Origin: SVQP01 sp045660125
GTDB taxonomy: Bacteria; Bacillota; Clostridia; Oscillospirales; CAG-272
NCBI GenBank assembly: GCA_045660125.1
Contig: JAZRDG010000042.1
Coordinates: 1 to 33,361, forward strand
Direction of reading: 5' to 3'
Length of the DNA stretch: 33,361 nt
In this document: positions 1 to 6,658 of the stretch, in pieces
How positions within the stretch are numbered: the first letter of the stretch is position 1
Layout of the letters: each line of letters starts with the position of its first letter
The notes under the pieces: model-generated
Database searches by the model: none
Told to the model about the DNA's origin: nothing
Seen by the model: only the letters and a program-made list of their open reading frames with translations
Program-made: the position numbers and the translations under genes

Positions 1-1053
1 TCCTACCGCGACCTGCCCAAGCTGTACAACCAGTGGTGCAACGTTATGCGTTGGGAAAAGACCACCCGTCCCTTCCTGCGTACCTCCGAGTTCCTGTGGC
101 AAGAGGGTCACACCATGCACGAGACCGAAGAGGAAGCAAGAGAAGAGACCATCAACATGCTGCACATCTACCGTGATTTCTATCGCGACGTGCTGGCAAT
201 TCCCGCTATCATCGGTCAGAAGACCGAGAAGGAAAAGTTCGCGGGCGCAGAGGCTACCTATACCATTGAGCCCATGATGCACAACGGTTACGCGCTGCAG
301 GGCGGTACCACCCACTATTTCGGCACCGGCTTCTGCGAGACCTTTGACATCACCTACACCGCACGCGACAATACCGTCAAGTATCCTCACCAGACCTCTT
401 GGGGCGTTTCCACCCGTATGATCGGTGCCATCATCATGGCGCACGGTGACGATAACGGTCTGATCCTGCCTCCCAAGGTTGCTCCCATTCAGGTTGTCAT
501 CATTCCCGTAGCACAGCATAAGGAAGGCGTGCTTGACAAGGCACACGCTATCAAGGACGAGCTTGCAAAGACTTTGCGCGTTAAGGTTGACGACGGCGAT
601 CAGAGCACCGGTTGGAAGTTCAGCCAGTACGAGATGAAGGGCGTGCCCGTAAGACTTGAGATCGGTCCTCGCGACATCGAGAACAACAGCTGCGTGCTGG
701 TTTCCCGTGTGACCGGTGAGAAGAAGTTCGTTTCTCTTGACAACATTGTCGAGGAAGTGACCGCAATGCTGCAGACCGTACACAACGAGCTGCTGGCAAA
801 GGCACAGGAAAACCTGGACAGCAAGCTGCACGTTGCAACCACCCACGAGGAATTCTTGGATATTGCCGAGAACAAGCCCGGCTTTATCAAGGCAATGTGG
901 TGCGGCGACGTTGCATGTGAGGATCAGCTCAAGGATGAGACCGGCGGCGTCAAGTCCCGTTGCATTCCTTTCGTAGAGGATCACCTGTCTGACGTTTGTG
1001 CTTGCTGCGGTAAGCCTGCGAAGCATATGGTTGTCTGGGGTCGCCAGTACTAA
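1..1053 (+). CDS. proS: Prolyl-tRNA synthetase, 3' part (5' end outside window)
   Basis: Charges tRNA-Pro with proline in the cytoplasm. The reading frame is open from base 1, so about 350 C-terminal residues are present of a protein usually near 480. Visible are the end of the class II catalytic core, with the motif 3 region (GVSTRMIGAIIMAHGDDNG, bases about 403-460), then the anticodon-binding domain (starting near PPKVAPIQVVIIPV) and a C-terminal cysteine-containing module (CGDVACE, CACCGK) that ends in WGRQY. This C-terminal domain with a terminal Tyr is known from the archaeal/eukaryotic-type ProRS, also found in many Clostridia, and distinguishes it from the E. coli type with its editing insertion. 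The internal ATG at 46 is not the start. The gene is followed directly by a tandem repeat and a hairpin. Confidence 0.96.
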   Translation, partial: SYRDLPKLYNQWCNVMRWEKTTRPFLRTSEFLWQEGHTMHETEEEAREETINMLHIYRDFYRDVLAIPAIIGQKTEKEKFAGAEATYTIEPMMHNGYALQGGTTHYFGTGFCETFDITYTARDNTVKYPHQTSWGVSTRMIGAIIMAHGDDNGLILPPKVAPIQVVIIPVAQHKEGVLDKAHAIKDELAKTLRVKVDDGDQSTGWKFSQYEMKGVPVRLEIGPRDIENNSCVLVSRVTGEKKFVSLDNIVEEVTAMLQTVHNELLAKAQENLDSKLHVATTHEEFLDIAENKPGFIKAMWCGDVACEDQLKDETGGVKSRCIPFVEDHLSDVCACCGKPAKHMVVWGRQY

Positions 1054-1319
1054 TCTGACACTTCAATAAATTGCCAATAGCTGCGTTGCTCCTCGCATGC
1101 GGCTCGACGATCGTATAAGATCGCCCTCGCCTTACCTGCTGCGGCGCGCCTTGCTCTTGACAATTTCTCTCGGTCAGCGATCTGACACTTCGATAAATTG
1201 CCAATAGCTGCGTTGCTCCTCGCATGCGGCTCGACGATCGTACAAGATCGCCGTCGCCTTACCTGCTGCGGTGCGCCTTGCTCTTGACAATTTCTCTCGG
1301 TCAGCAATCTGACACTTCA
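1054..1319. repeat. Tandem direct repeat, two copies of 127 bp plus a 12-bp third start
   Basis: Copy 1 is 1054-1180, copy 2 is 1181-1307, and a third copy breaks off after about 12 bases (1308-1319). The unit starts TCTGACACTTC and ends CTCTCGGTCAGC; the copies differ at only a few positions (for example near 1066, 1120, 1131 and 1148). Each copy contains an imperfect 14-bp inverted pair (1068-1081 with 1153-1166, 12 of 14 matching; copy 2 is shifted by 127) around a smaller central palindrome with CGATC/GATCG arms. It begins at the first base after the proS stop codon. I see no coding potential. It looks like a MITE- or REP-type non-coding element. Confidence 0.9.
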
Positions 1320-1335
1320 CATCTTGATATTTAAC

Positions 1336-1366
1336 AGGGAATCTGTTTTTCAGATTCCCTCTATTT
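1336..1366 (+). terminator. Hairpin between proS and the SEDS gene, likely terminator
   Basis: A perfect 10-bp stem (AGGGAATCTG, 1336-1345, with CAGATTCCCT, 1351-1360) encloses a TTTTT loop and is followed by a short T-containing tail (CTATTT). It sits just before the ribosome binding site of the next gene. The tail is weak, so it could be an attenuator rather than a full terminator. Confidence 0.55.
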
Positions 1367-1385
1367 ACACAGAAAGGAGAGTAGC

Positions 1386-2537
1386 ATGTTCCGCGATATC
1401 ATCAAATATACGCGCAAGGCGATCGGGCACATAGATCCGATCTTGTTTGCATGCACCACGCTCCTTTCGATCATCAGTATCGTCACCATCATTTCCGCGG
1501 TGGACAACTTCGGTAAATCCAAGCTGGTCATGCAGGTTGCCATGTTCGTGGTGGGCAATATCATCATGCTGATCGTGGCAAATCTCGATTACCATTGGGT
1601 ATTGGATAAGCTATGGCTGCCCATGATTGCGTTTTCGGTTGTGATTTTGGCAATTACGCTGGTGGCGGGCTCGTCCGGTGAGAACATGGAAACCGCCAAC
1701 AAAAGCTGGCTGGTGGTGTTCAAGATGGGCACGCGCAAGATCATGATCCAGCCCTCCGAGTTTGTCAAATTAACGCTGACTTGCACCTTTGCCAAGCACC
1801 TGGATACGGTCAAGGACCGCGTCAATCACCCCGTAACGCTTGCCACGCTTGCCGTGCACGCAGGGGCTATCGTGGGCTTGATCTTTTTGTCGGGTGACTA
1901 CGGCGTTGCCTTGATCTACGTGGGCTTTCTTGCGACCATGCTGCTTTGCGCAGGGCTTTCGCTGTGGTATTTTGCAGGTGGAGCAGGCGCGGCGGTGCTG
2001 GGCTTTCCGCTTGCGTGGAAATACGTGCTCAAGGACTACCACCGCAAGAGAATCATCGTGGGCTTTAACCCCGAGCTTGACCCCGAGGGCAAGGGCTGGC
2101 AGCCGCTGCTCAGCAAGGATTGCATTGCAAACGGCGGATTTTTCGGCATTGGCTTGCGCGAAGGCGGCTTTTACGAGGTGCTGACCGCATCGCACACCGA
2201 CTTTATTTTCGCCACCATCTGCGAAAAGTACGGTCTGGTAGGCGGCACGGTGGTCATCGCGCTGCTGGCTGTCATGGTGCTGCGCGTGGCAATGATCGGA
2301 TACGGCGCAAAGGGGGATAGCGGCATGCTGATCTGCGCGGGCGTGTTTGGCTGCTTGTTCTTCCAGACGCTGCTTAACATCGGCATGTGCCTGGCGGTTT
2401 TGCCCGTTATCGGTATCACGCTGCCGTTCCTTTCGTGCGGTGGCTCGTCCATGCTGGCAACGTATATTATGATGGGCATGGCGCACTCGGTTGCAAGCCA
2501 CGCGCCCAGAAATCAAAGAAGAGCGTACAGGCTTTGA
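1386..2537 (+). CDS. SEDS-family peptidoglycan glycosyltransferase (FtsW/RodA/SpoVE type)
   Basis: A 383-residue polytopic membrane protein with about ten hydrophobic segments. SEDS proteins polymerise lipid II into glycan strands together with a class B penicillin-binding protein. Supporting motifs are QPSEFVKL after the first four helices, the large extracellular loop with SGDYGVALIY, the ASHTDFIFATICEKYGLVGG block and the C-terminal LPVIGITLPFLSCGGSS signature; the usual SYGGSS is SCGGSS here. AGGAG at 1375-1379 supports the ATG at 1386. Length is normal for the family. No penicillin-binding protein or mur gene is adjacent, so the sequence alone does not decide between division (FtsW), elongation (RodA) and sporulation (SpoVE). 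The next gene, for a DUF4830 protein, lies in the same direction. Confidence 0.88.
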   Translation: MFRDIIKYTRKAIGHIDPILFACTTLLSIISIVTIISAVDNFGKSKLVMQVAMFVVGNIIMLIVANLDYHWVLDKLWLPMIAFSVVILAITLVAGSSGENMETANKSWLVVFKMGTRKIMIQPSEFVKLTLTCTFAKHLDTVKDRVNHPVTLATLAVHAGAIVGLIFLSGDYGVALIYVGFLATMLLCAGLSLWYFAGGAGAAVLGFPLAWKYVLKDYHRKRIIVGFNPELDPEGKGWQPLLSKDCIANGGFFGIGLREGGFYEVLTASHTDFIFATICEKYGLVGGTVVIALLAVMVLRVAMIGYGAKGDSGMLICAGVFGCLFFQTLLNIGMCLAVLPVIGITLPFLSCGGSSMLATYIMMGMAHSVASHAPRNQRRAYRL

Positions 2538-2550
2538 GAAAATACACATA

Positions 2551-2607
2551 AAAAATTCCTCTCCTGCATAAGATGCAATGAAAATCTTTTGTCGGAGGGG
2601 AATTTTT
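2551..2607 (+). promoter_or_regulatory. Long hairpin that contains the ribosome binding site of the DUF4830 gene
   Basis: AAAAATTCCTCTCC (2551-2564) can pair with GGAGGGGAATTTTT (2594-2607), 14 bp with one G-U pair; a small TGCAT/ATGCA hairpin lies in the loop. The right arm is at once the Shine-Dalgarno sequence (GGAGGGG) and a T5 run, ending one base before the ATG at 2608. It may be a terminator of the SEDS gene, a translational lock, or both. Confidence 0.7.
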
Positions 2608-3111
2608 ATGTTTGTATATTCGTTTAAGGCGAGTACGGTGCGCATTTTGGGCGTGGTGTGCGTGGCGCTTGTGGGGCTGATCGCGCTGGTGGCGTTCGTG
2701 CCCACGTACGTCACGGCAGGCAACGTGGATGTGCCTGCGGGGCAGGTGAGCAGCCAGAGCGTGAGCGTTCGGTATGACAAGATCAAGACAGAACAGGACG
2801 TGATCAATTTCTTAGCGCAATTCGGCTGGCAGGTCGAGGGAAAGGCGATCGAGGTCAAGGAGGTGACCGTTCCTGCCGAGTTTGACAAGGTGTATGCGGG
2901 CTACAATCAGGTGCAGCTGGCGCAGGGGCTGGATCTTACGCGTTATAAGGGCAAGGCGCTGACGCGTTATACCTTCAAGATCACCAATTACGAGGGTCAC
3001 GAGGGCACCGTGCTTGCCAACGTGCTGGTGTATCGTAAAAAGGTGGTCGGTGGAGATATCTGCTCGGCAGAGATTGGGGGCGGCTTTGCCCAGGGGTTTG
3101 AGAAAAAGTAA
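2608..3111 (+). CDS. DUF4830-domain membrane-anchored protein
   Basis: A 167-residue protein of unknown function. An N-terminal hydrophobic segment (about residues 12-35, ending AFVPTYV) is a membrane anchor or uncleaved signal; the rest should lie outside the membrane. The C-terminal part, with DKVYAGYNQVQLAQG, DLTRYKGKALTRYTF, a short NVLVYRKKVVGGDICS strand and a closing GGGFAQGF, resembles DUF4830, a domain common in Clostridia. I chose the ATG at 2608 because GGAGGGG lies 7 bases before it; an in-frame ATG at 2578 has no ribosome binding site and would lie inside the hairpin loop. The small extracytoplasmic domain beside a SEDS gene could suggest a cell-envelope role, but that is inference. 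A strong terminator follows. Confidence 0.8.
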   Translation: MFVYSFKASTVRILGVVCVALVGLIALVAFVPTYVTAGNVDVPAGQVSSQSVSVRYDKIKTEQDVINFLAQFGWQVEGKAIEVKEVTVPAEFDKVYAGYNQVQLAQGLDLTRYKGKALTRYTFKITNYEGHEGTVLANVLVYRKKVVGGDICSAEIGGGFAQGFEKK

Positions 3112-3160
3112 TCGGTGTCAAAGAAAAGTACGGAAAGGGTTTGCTCAATGCATCGAAAAA

Positions 3161-3196
3161 GGGAGTTACCTACGTAGGTAGCTCCCTTATTTGTTT
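3161..3196 (+). terminator. Rho-independent terminator after the DUF4830 gene
   Basis: GGGAGTTACCTAC (3161-3173) pairs with GTAGGTAGCTCCC (3174-3186) with one G-U pair, followed by TTATTTGTTT. The innermost pairs must open to form the loop. Confidence 0.8.
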
Positions 3197-3215
3197 ATGT
3201 GAGAAAACTGTTTCC

Positions 3216-3337
3216 GTTCTTTTTTGACGGAGTAGCCGCAAAAAAGAACCAAAAAACGGCGAATGAGAGGTTTCGCCTCTGCGGAGGCGACGAGGGCTGC
3301 GCGCCCTCGACTGCGGTCGCTTTTTGAAAAAAGCGAC
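3216..3337. repeat. Cluster of adjoining hairpins between convergent genes
   Basis: Three perfect stems and one shorter one lie within about 120 bases: GTTCTTTTTTG (3216-3226) with CAAAAAAGAAC (3239-3249); GAGG/GCCTC around 3266-3279; CGAGGGC (3291-3297) with GCCCTCG (3303-3309); and GTCGCTTTTT (3316-3325) with AAAAAGCGAC (3328-3337). The last can act as a terminator for the minus-strand ttcA. No open reading frame is supported here. The mosaic look suggests a dispersed intergenic element. Confidence 0.7.
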
Positions 3338-3371
3338 GTAAAAACTTTCGAGATGGGGGTGTCCGAGGTGT

Positions 3372-4139
3372 TTAGTCTTCCTCGGGTGCGCAATCCTTGA
3401 TGCCTGTCATGCCGCCGACCGGTTTGAAGCCGTCCACCTCGCCGCGCTGGATGGCGCCGTAGATGCGGTAGCGCAAGCCCTTATTCTTGCGGTCCAGCTC
3501 GTTGATCAGGTTATGCATCTCCTCGCGCTGCGTATTCTTATCCGCAGGGCAGGGGGATGCGATGACCGGCAGCTCGACCTTGCGCGCAAAGTCCTTGACG
3601 TGTCGCTCGGGCATATAGATCAAGGGGCGAATGACGCGGATGCCCACGCGCGACAGATCGGTCACGGGCTGGAAGCAGCCGATGCGACCCTCGAAAAACA
3701 GGTTGAGCATAAAGGTGTCCACCACGTCGTCAAAGTGGTGACCCAATGCGACCGTCGTGCAGCCGATCGATTTTGCATAGTTATTAAGTGCGCCGCGGCG
3801 CATCTTTGCGCACAGTGCGCAGGGGTTGGATTCCTTACGGATCTCGAAAATGACCTTATAAATATCGGTGGGCACGATGTGATACTCCACCTCAAGCTCG
3901 TCGCAAAGCTTTTTGATGCCCGTAAAGTCCATGCCGCCCGCAAATCCCATATCCACGGTCACCGCGACCACCTCAAAGGGCACGGGATAAAAGCGGCGCA
4001 GGTGCGCAAGCGCACAAAGCAGGGTCAGGGAATCCTTGCCTGCCGATACGCCCACTGCGATCTTGTCGCCCGGGCGGATCATGTCATAGTCCGCAAGTGC
4101 GCGGCGCGTATAGCTTAAAAGACGTTTTATATGTTCCAT
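3372..4139 (-). CDS. ttcA: TtcA-family tRNA 2-thiolation protein
   Basis: A 255-residue PP-loop ATPase of the TtcA family, which thiolates cytidine-32 of certain tRNAs using ATP and an iron-sulfur cluster. The PP-loop GVSAGKDS lies at residues 30-37 (canonical SGGKDS). Three cysteines expected to hold the cluster are present: C107 and C110 in PCALC, and C197 in SPCPAD. GHHFDDVVDTFMLNLFF is another family signature. The start overlaps the end of the upstream methyltransferase gene by 13 bases, so the two are probably translated together. Length is slightly below the E. coli protein (about 310). The exact thiolated base cannot be read from sequence, since related family members act on other positions. 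Confidence 0.85.
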   Translation of the reverse strand: MEHIKRLLSYTRRALADYDMIRPGDKIAVGVSAGKDSLTLLCALAHLRRFYPVPFEVVAVTVDMGFAGGMDFTGIKKLCDELEVEYHIVPTDIYKVIFEIRKESNPCALCAKMRRGALNNYAKSIGCTTVALGHHFDDVVDTFMLNLFFEGRIGCFQPVTDLSRVGIRVIRPLIYMPERHVKDFARKVELPVIASPCPADKNTQREEMHNLINELDRKNKGLRYRIYGAIQRGEVDGFKPVGGMTGIKDCAPEED

Positions 4140-4882
4140 AGATCCGAATCACTCCAGCTGCAGCTTTGATAAATTTGCTCGGCGCGCTCGCTTTGCGTGC
4201 CGTTTTTGGTTAAAATAAGGGTAGGGGAGATGCGCAAGCCGTGTGCAGCTCCTTTTTTTGCTTCTATGATCACCATAGAAGGCTCTGCGTTCTCGTCGCC
4301 CTGCACAAAGCTCATGCGTTTAGGCTCAAGTTTGTGGCGCGCGAGCGATTCTGTCAGCTCGCACAGGCGGTCGGGTCGCCACACCACGTAAAAGCTGCCG
4401 CCATGCTTGAGCAGTCTTGCGGCGGCTGCGCAGAAATCGTCCACGCCGCCCTTGACCTCGTGGCGCGCGATATACTTGGCGTCCGATTCGTTGCGCTTGC
4501 CCGCGTTTGTTTTCATATAAGGGGGATTGGCGGTCACGATATTGACCTCACCGCCCACGTCGGCAGCGCTCAGCTCGCGCAGATCCTTGCAAACGGGTAT
4601 CAGGCGATCCTCAAAGCCGTTGAGCGCGGCGTTTCTGCCGATGATGTCTGCAAAATCCTCTTGCACCTCAACGGCATACGCGTGTGAAAATTTATTTCTT
4701 GCAAGGCAAAGCAGGGGAATGATCCCGCTGCCGCTGCCAAGATCGACCGCGCGCGCCGAGGCGGCGGGGCGAACGTATGCGGCAAGCAGATAGGCGTCGG
4801 TGCCGTAGCGCAAGCCGTCCTTGCGCTGGATCAATCGCAGCTGCTCGTTGACCGTATCAAGCGTTTCGTTTGTACGCAGCAT
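4127..4882 (-). CDS. trmN6: tRNA1(Val) (adenine-37-N6)-methyltransferase family protein (YabB/YfiC)
   Basis: A 251-residue S-adenosylmethionine-dependent methyltransferase. The SAM-binding motif DLGSGSGIIPLL lies at residues 47-58 and the catalytic NPPY motif, typical of N6-adenine methyltransferases, at 119-122. The N-terminal QRKDGLRYGTDAYLLAAY block is characteristic of the YfiC/YabB family, which modifies A37 of tRNA-Val in E. coli. In Bacillus subtilis yabB also lies just downstream of holB-yaaT, and the same relative order holds here apart from an inserted ferredoxin gene. GAGGAG precedes the ATG at 4882. The downstream ttcA overlaps its end, forming a tRNA-modification pair. Confidence 0.88.
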   Translation of the reverse strand: MLRTNETLDTVNEQLRLIQRKDGLRYGTDAYLLAAYVRPAASARAVDLGSGSGIIPLLCLARNKFSHAYAVEVQEDFADIIGRNAALNGFEDRLIPVCKDLRELSAADVGGEVNIVTANPPYMKTNAGKRNESDAKYIARHEVKGGVDDFCAAAARLLKHGGSFYVVWRPDRLCELTESLARHKLEPKRMSFVQGDENAEPSMVIIEAKKGAAHGLRISPTLILTKNGTQSERAEQIYQSCSWSDSDLWNI

Positions 4883-4908
4883 AAAAACTCCTCAATGTCT
4901 TTCAAGAT

Positions 4909-4936
4909 AAAGGGGCTCGCAGTCGCGAACCCCTTT
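4909..4936 (-). terminator. Hairpin after the ferredoxin gene
   Basis: On the minus strand AAAGGGG ... CCCCTTT (arms 4930-4936 and 4909-4915) forms the base of a stem continued by a GCG/CGC pair, with a short T-rich tail. It lies between the ferredoxin stop and the methyltransferase start, so it may terminate or attenuate. I see no clear new promoter for the methyltransferase. Confidence 0.6.
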
Positions 4937-4969
4937 TCAAGATGCTATGTATGCGTTTGTTCCGTGAGC

Positions 4970-5140
4970 TTATTCAGCCTCGGGAGCAGAAACAGGGCAT
5001 ACGTCAGCGCAGCTGCCGCAACCGATGCAAGCATCAGCGTCGATCTCGTACTTGCCGTCGCCTTCCTTGATAGCGCTGGTGGGGCACTCCTCAGCACATG
5101 CGCCGCAGGAAATGCAATCGTCATTAATCTTGTAAGCCAT
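4970..5140 (-). CDS. Small 2[4Fe-4S] ferredoxin
   Basis: A 56-residue bacterial-type ferredoxin, a soluble low-potential electron carrier. Two full CxxCxxCxxxCP motifs are visible: C9, C12, C15, C19 and C38, C41, C44, C48, the second followed by a short acidic tail. Length is standard for clostridial ferredoxins. The start is the ATG at 5140, with GGAGG upstream; a longer frame from 5182 would begin upstream of the likely transcription start of the promoter at 5181-5208. It has its own promoter and a hairpin after it, so it is probably expressed on its own although it sits between ricT and the tRNA methyltransferase. Many redox partners are possible. Confidence 0.95.
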   Translation of the reverse strand: MAYKINDDCISCGACAEECPTSAIKEGDGKYEIDADACIGCGSCADVCPVSAPEAE

Positions 5141-5180
5141 GATATTGTCCTCCGTTTGAGTTTTTTTGTTGTACACATAC

Positions 5181-5208
5181 ATTTTATCACAAAAGTATTA
5201 AAATGCAA
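5181..5208 (-). promoter_or_regulatory. Promoter of the ferredoxin gene
   Basis: On the minus strand TTGCAT (5203-5208) and TAAAAT (5181-5186) are 16 bp apart. The transcription start is expected near 5174, about 35 bases before the ATG. Confidence 0.7.
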
Positions 5209-5236
5209 TAGGTTTTTGTAAAAAAATCGAAAATTT

Positions 5237-6637
5237 TTATTCTTCGTCCTCGTCGTTTTTGCGATTGGGGCGCGAGAGTACCTTTACTTGGTCGCGGTGG
5301 ATCTGAATGGGAGCACCGTCGGTGTCCTTGAGCTTGACCTTGATCAGTCCGCGCAAGGGAGAGGTCTCGACCACGGTGCCAACGCCGTCGGGGGTCTTGA
5401 CCACGCTGTCCACGGGGGGCGTGAGCTTGATCTCCTCCACGTAAGCCTCGTGCTCGTAGCGCAGGCAGCACATCAGTCTGCCGCAAACGCCCGAGATCTT
5501 GCTGGAGTTGAGCGAGAGGCTCTGCTCCTTTGCCATCTTGATGGATACCTGACCGAAATCGGACAGGAAGGTAGCGCAGCAAAGCGGTCTGCCGCATGCG
5601 CCAAGTCCGCCCATCAGCTTTGCCTCGTCACGAATACCGATCTGTCGCAGCTCGATGCGGGTGCGGAACACGCTTGCCAGGTCCTTGACCAGCTCGCGGA
5701 AGTCTACTCTGCCGGCAGAGGTGAAGTAGAACAGCAGCTTGGAGTTATCAAAGGTGTACTGTGCCTCAACCAGCTTCATGTCAAGTCCGTGCTGGGCGAT
5801 CTTCTCACCGCAAATGCGGAATGCCTCGGCTTCCTTTGCCTTGTTTTCCTTGTGGTGCTTGAGATCCTCGGGCGTTGCGCGACGCATGACCTCCTTGAGC
5901 GGCTTGACGATCTCGCTGTCGCGCACCTTGCGGTTTGCAACCCAGATCGTGCCGTATTCGGGGCCGCGCGCGGTCTCTACGATAACGGGATCACCCTTGG
6001 CGAGCTGCGCCTTGCCGGGTGCGAAGTAATAAACCTTGCCTTCCTCCTTGAAGCGTACGCCAACCACCTCGGTCACCTCCTCGTCGGGCGCGAAGGTGGG
6101 GACGGAGTGCGTGGGGATAGACTCTAAGATCGAAGCGTCTGCCAAGGGGAGAGTCTCCTCCTTGACGGGGGCTTGCTGGGCGCGCTTGGATTCCTGCACC
6201 ATTTGCTTGAGCTCGTTGATCGAAATATCAGCGGGCATTTGCAGCGTGGGCTCTTGGATAGCGGCATCGCGATTCTGCTTTTGGTTGTCACGACCGCCGC
6301 CGCGACCGCCGCGATGCTTGGAGCGCTTTTTGCCGCCCTCGCCTGCAGGCTGATTTGCCTGTGCGGGCTGCTGGTTTTGCTTTTGCTGAGTTGCCTGTGT
6401 GGGCTGCTGCTTTTGCTGCTGACCCTGCTTAGGCTGATTTTGCTTTTGCTGCTGACCCTGCTTGGGCTGTGCCTTGGGCTGCTGCTCGGGAGCGGCTGCC
6501 TGTGCCTGCGCCTGTGCGCCCTGTTCCTTTTGCTCGGGCTTTTTGTGGGGGCGGTGATGGTGATGCGGACGGCGGTTCTTGCCGCCCTTGTCTGCATTCG
6601 CCTGGGGTGCTTTATTGTTTTGCTGATTGTTTTCCAT
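5237..6637 (-). CDS. ricT: RicT/YaaT, PSP1-domain protein with long disordered N-terminus
   Basis: A 466-residue protein. In Bacillus RicT (YaaT) works with RicA and RicF in an iron-sulfur-containing complex that promotes RNA processing by RNase Y and affects sporulation and competence. The C-terminal about 275 residues, from TEVVGVRFKEEGKVYYF near residue 190, are the PSP1 core; the cysteine-rich blocks GGLGACGRPLCC and GVCGRLMCCLRYE match the cluster ligands of the family. The first roughly 190 residues are low complexity, rich in Gln, Lys, Pro and Ala with a His stretch, a near-tandem QGQQQKQ repeat and an RGG-like HRGGRGGGR. Usual family length is about 275-300. The ATG at 6637 is preferred because GGAG lies 8 bases before it; an ATG at 6649 overlaps that site. 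holB lies 21 bases upstream, as in many Firmicutes. Confidence 0.92.
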   Translation of the reverse strand: MENNQQNNKAPQANADKGGKNRRPHHHHRPHKKPEQKEQGAQAQAQAAAPEQQPKAQPKQGQQQKQNQPKQGQQQKQQPTQATQQKQNQQPAQANQPAGEGGKKRSKHRGGRGGGRDNQKQNRDAAIQEPTLQMPADISINELKQMVQESKRAQQAPVKEETLPLADASILESIPTHSVPTFAPDEEVTEVVGVRFKEEGKVYYFAPGKAQLAKGDPVIVETARGPEYGTIWVANRKVRDSEIVKPLKEVMRRATPEDLKHHKENKAKEAEAFRICGEKIAQHGLDMKLVEAQYTFDNSKLLFYFTSAGRVDFRELVKDLASVFRTRIELRQIGIRDEAKLMGGLGACGRPLCCATFLSDFGQVSIKMAKEQSLSLNSSKISGVCGRLMCCLRYEHEAYVEEIKLTPPVDSVVKTPDGVGTVVETSPLRGLIKVKLKDTDGAPIQIHRDQVKVLSRPNRKNDEDEE

Positions 6638-6658
6638 GTTTATCTCCATTTGTTATGA

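Noticed and set aside
1156..1187. TTGACA in each 127-bp repeat as a promoter
   Set aside because: No -10-like hexamer lies 16-18 bp downstream (ATCTGA only).
1054..1319. CRISPR-like repeats
   Set aside because: Two long tandem units without unique spacers of regular size, and no cas genes nearby.
5187..5597. Minus-strand frame overlapping the 3' part of ricT
   Set aside because: Out-of-frame shadow of ricT without a ribosome binding site; the ricT frame holds the conserved cysteines.
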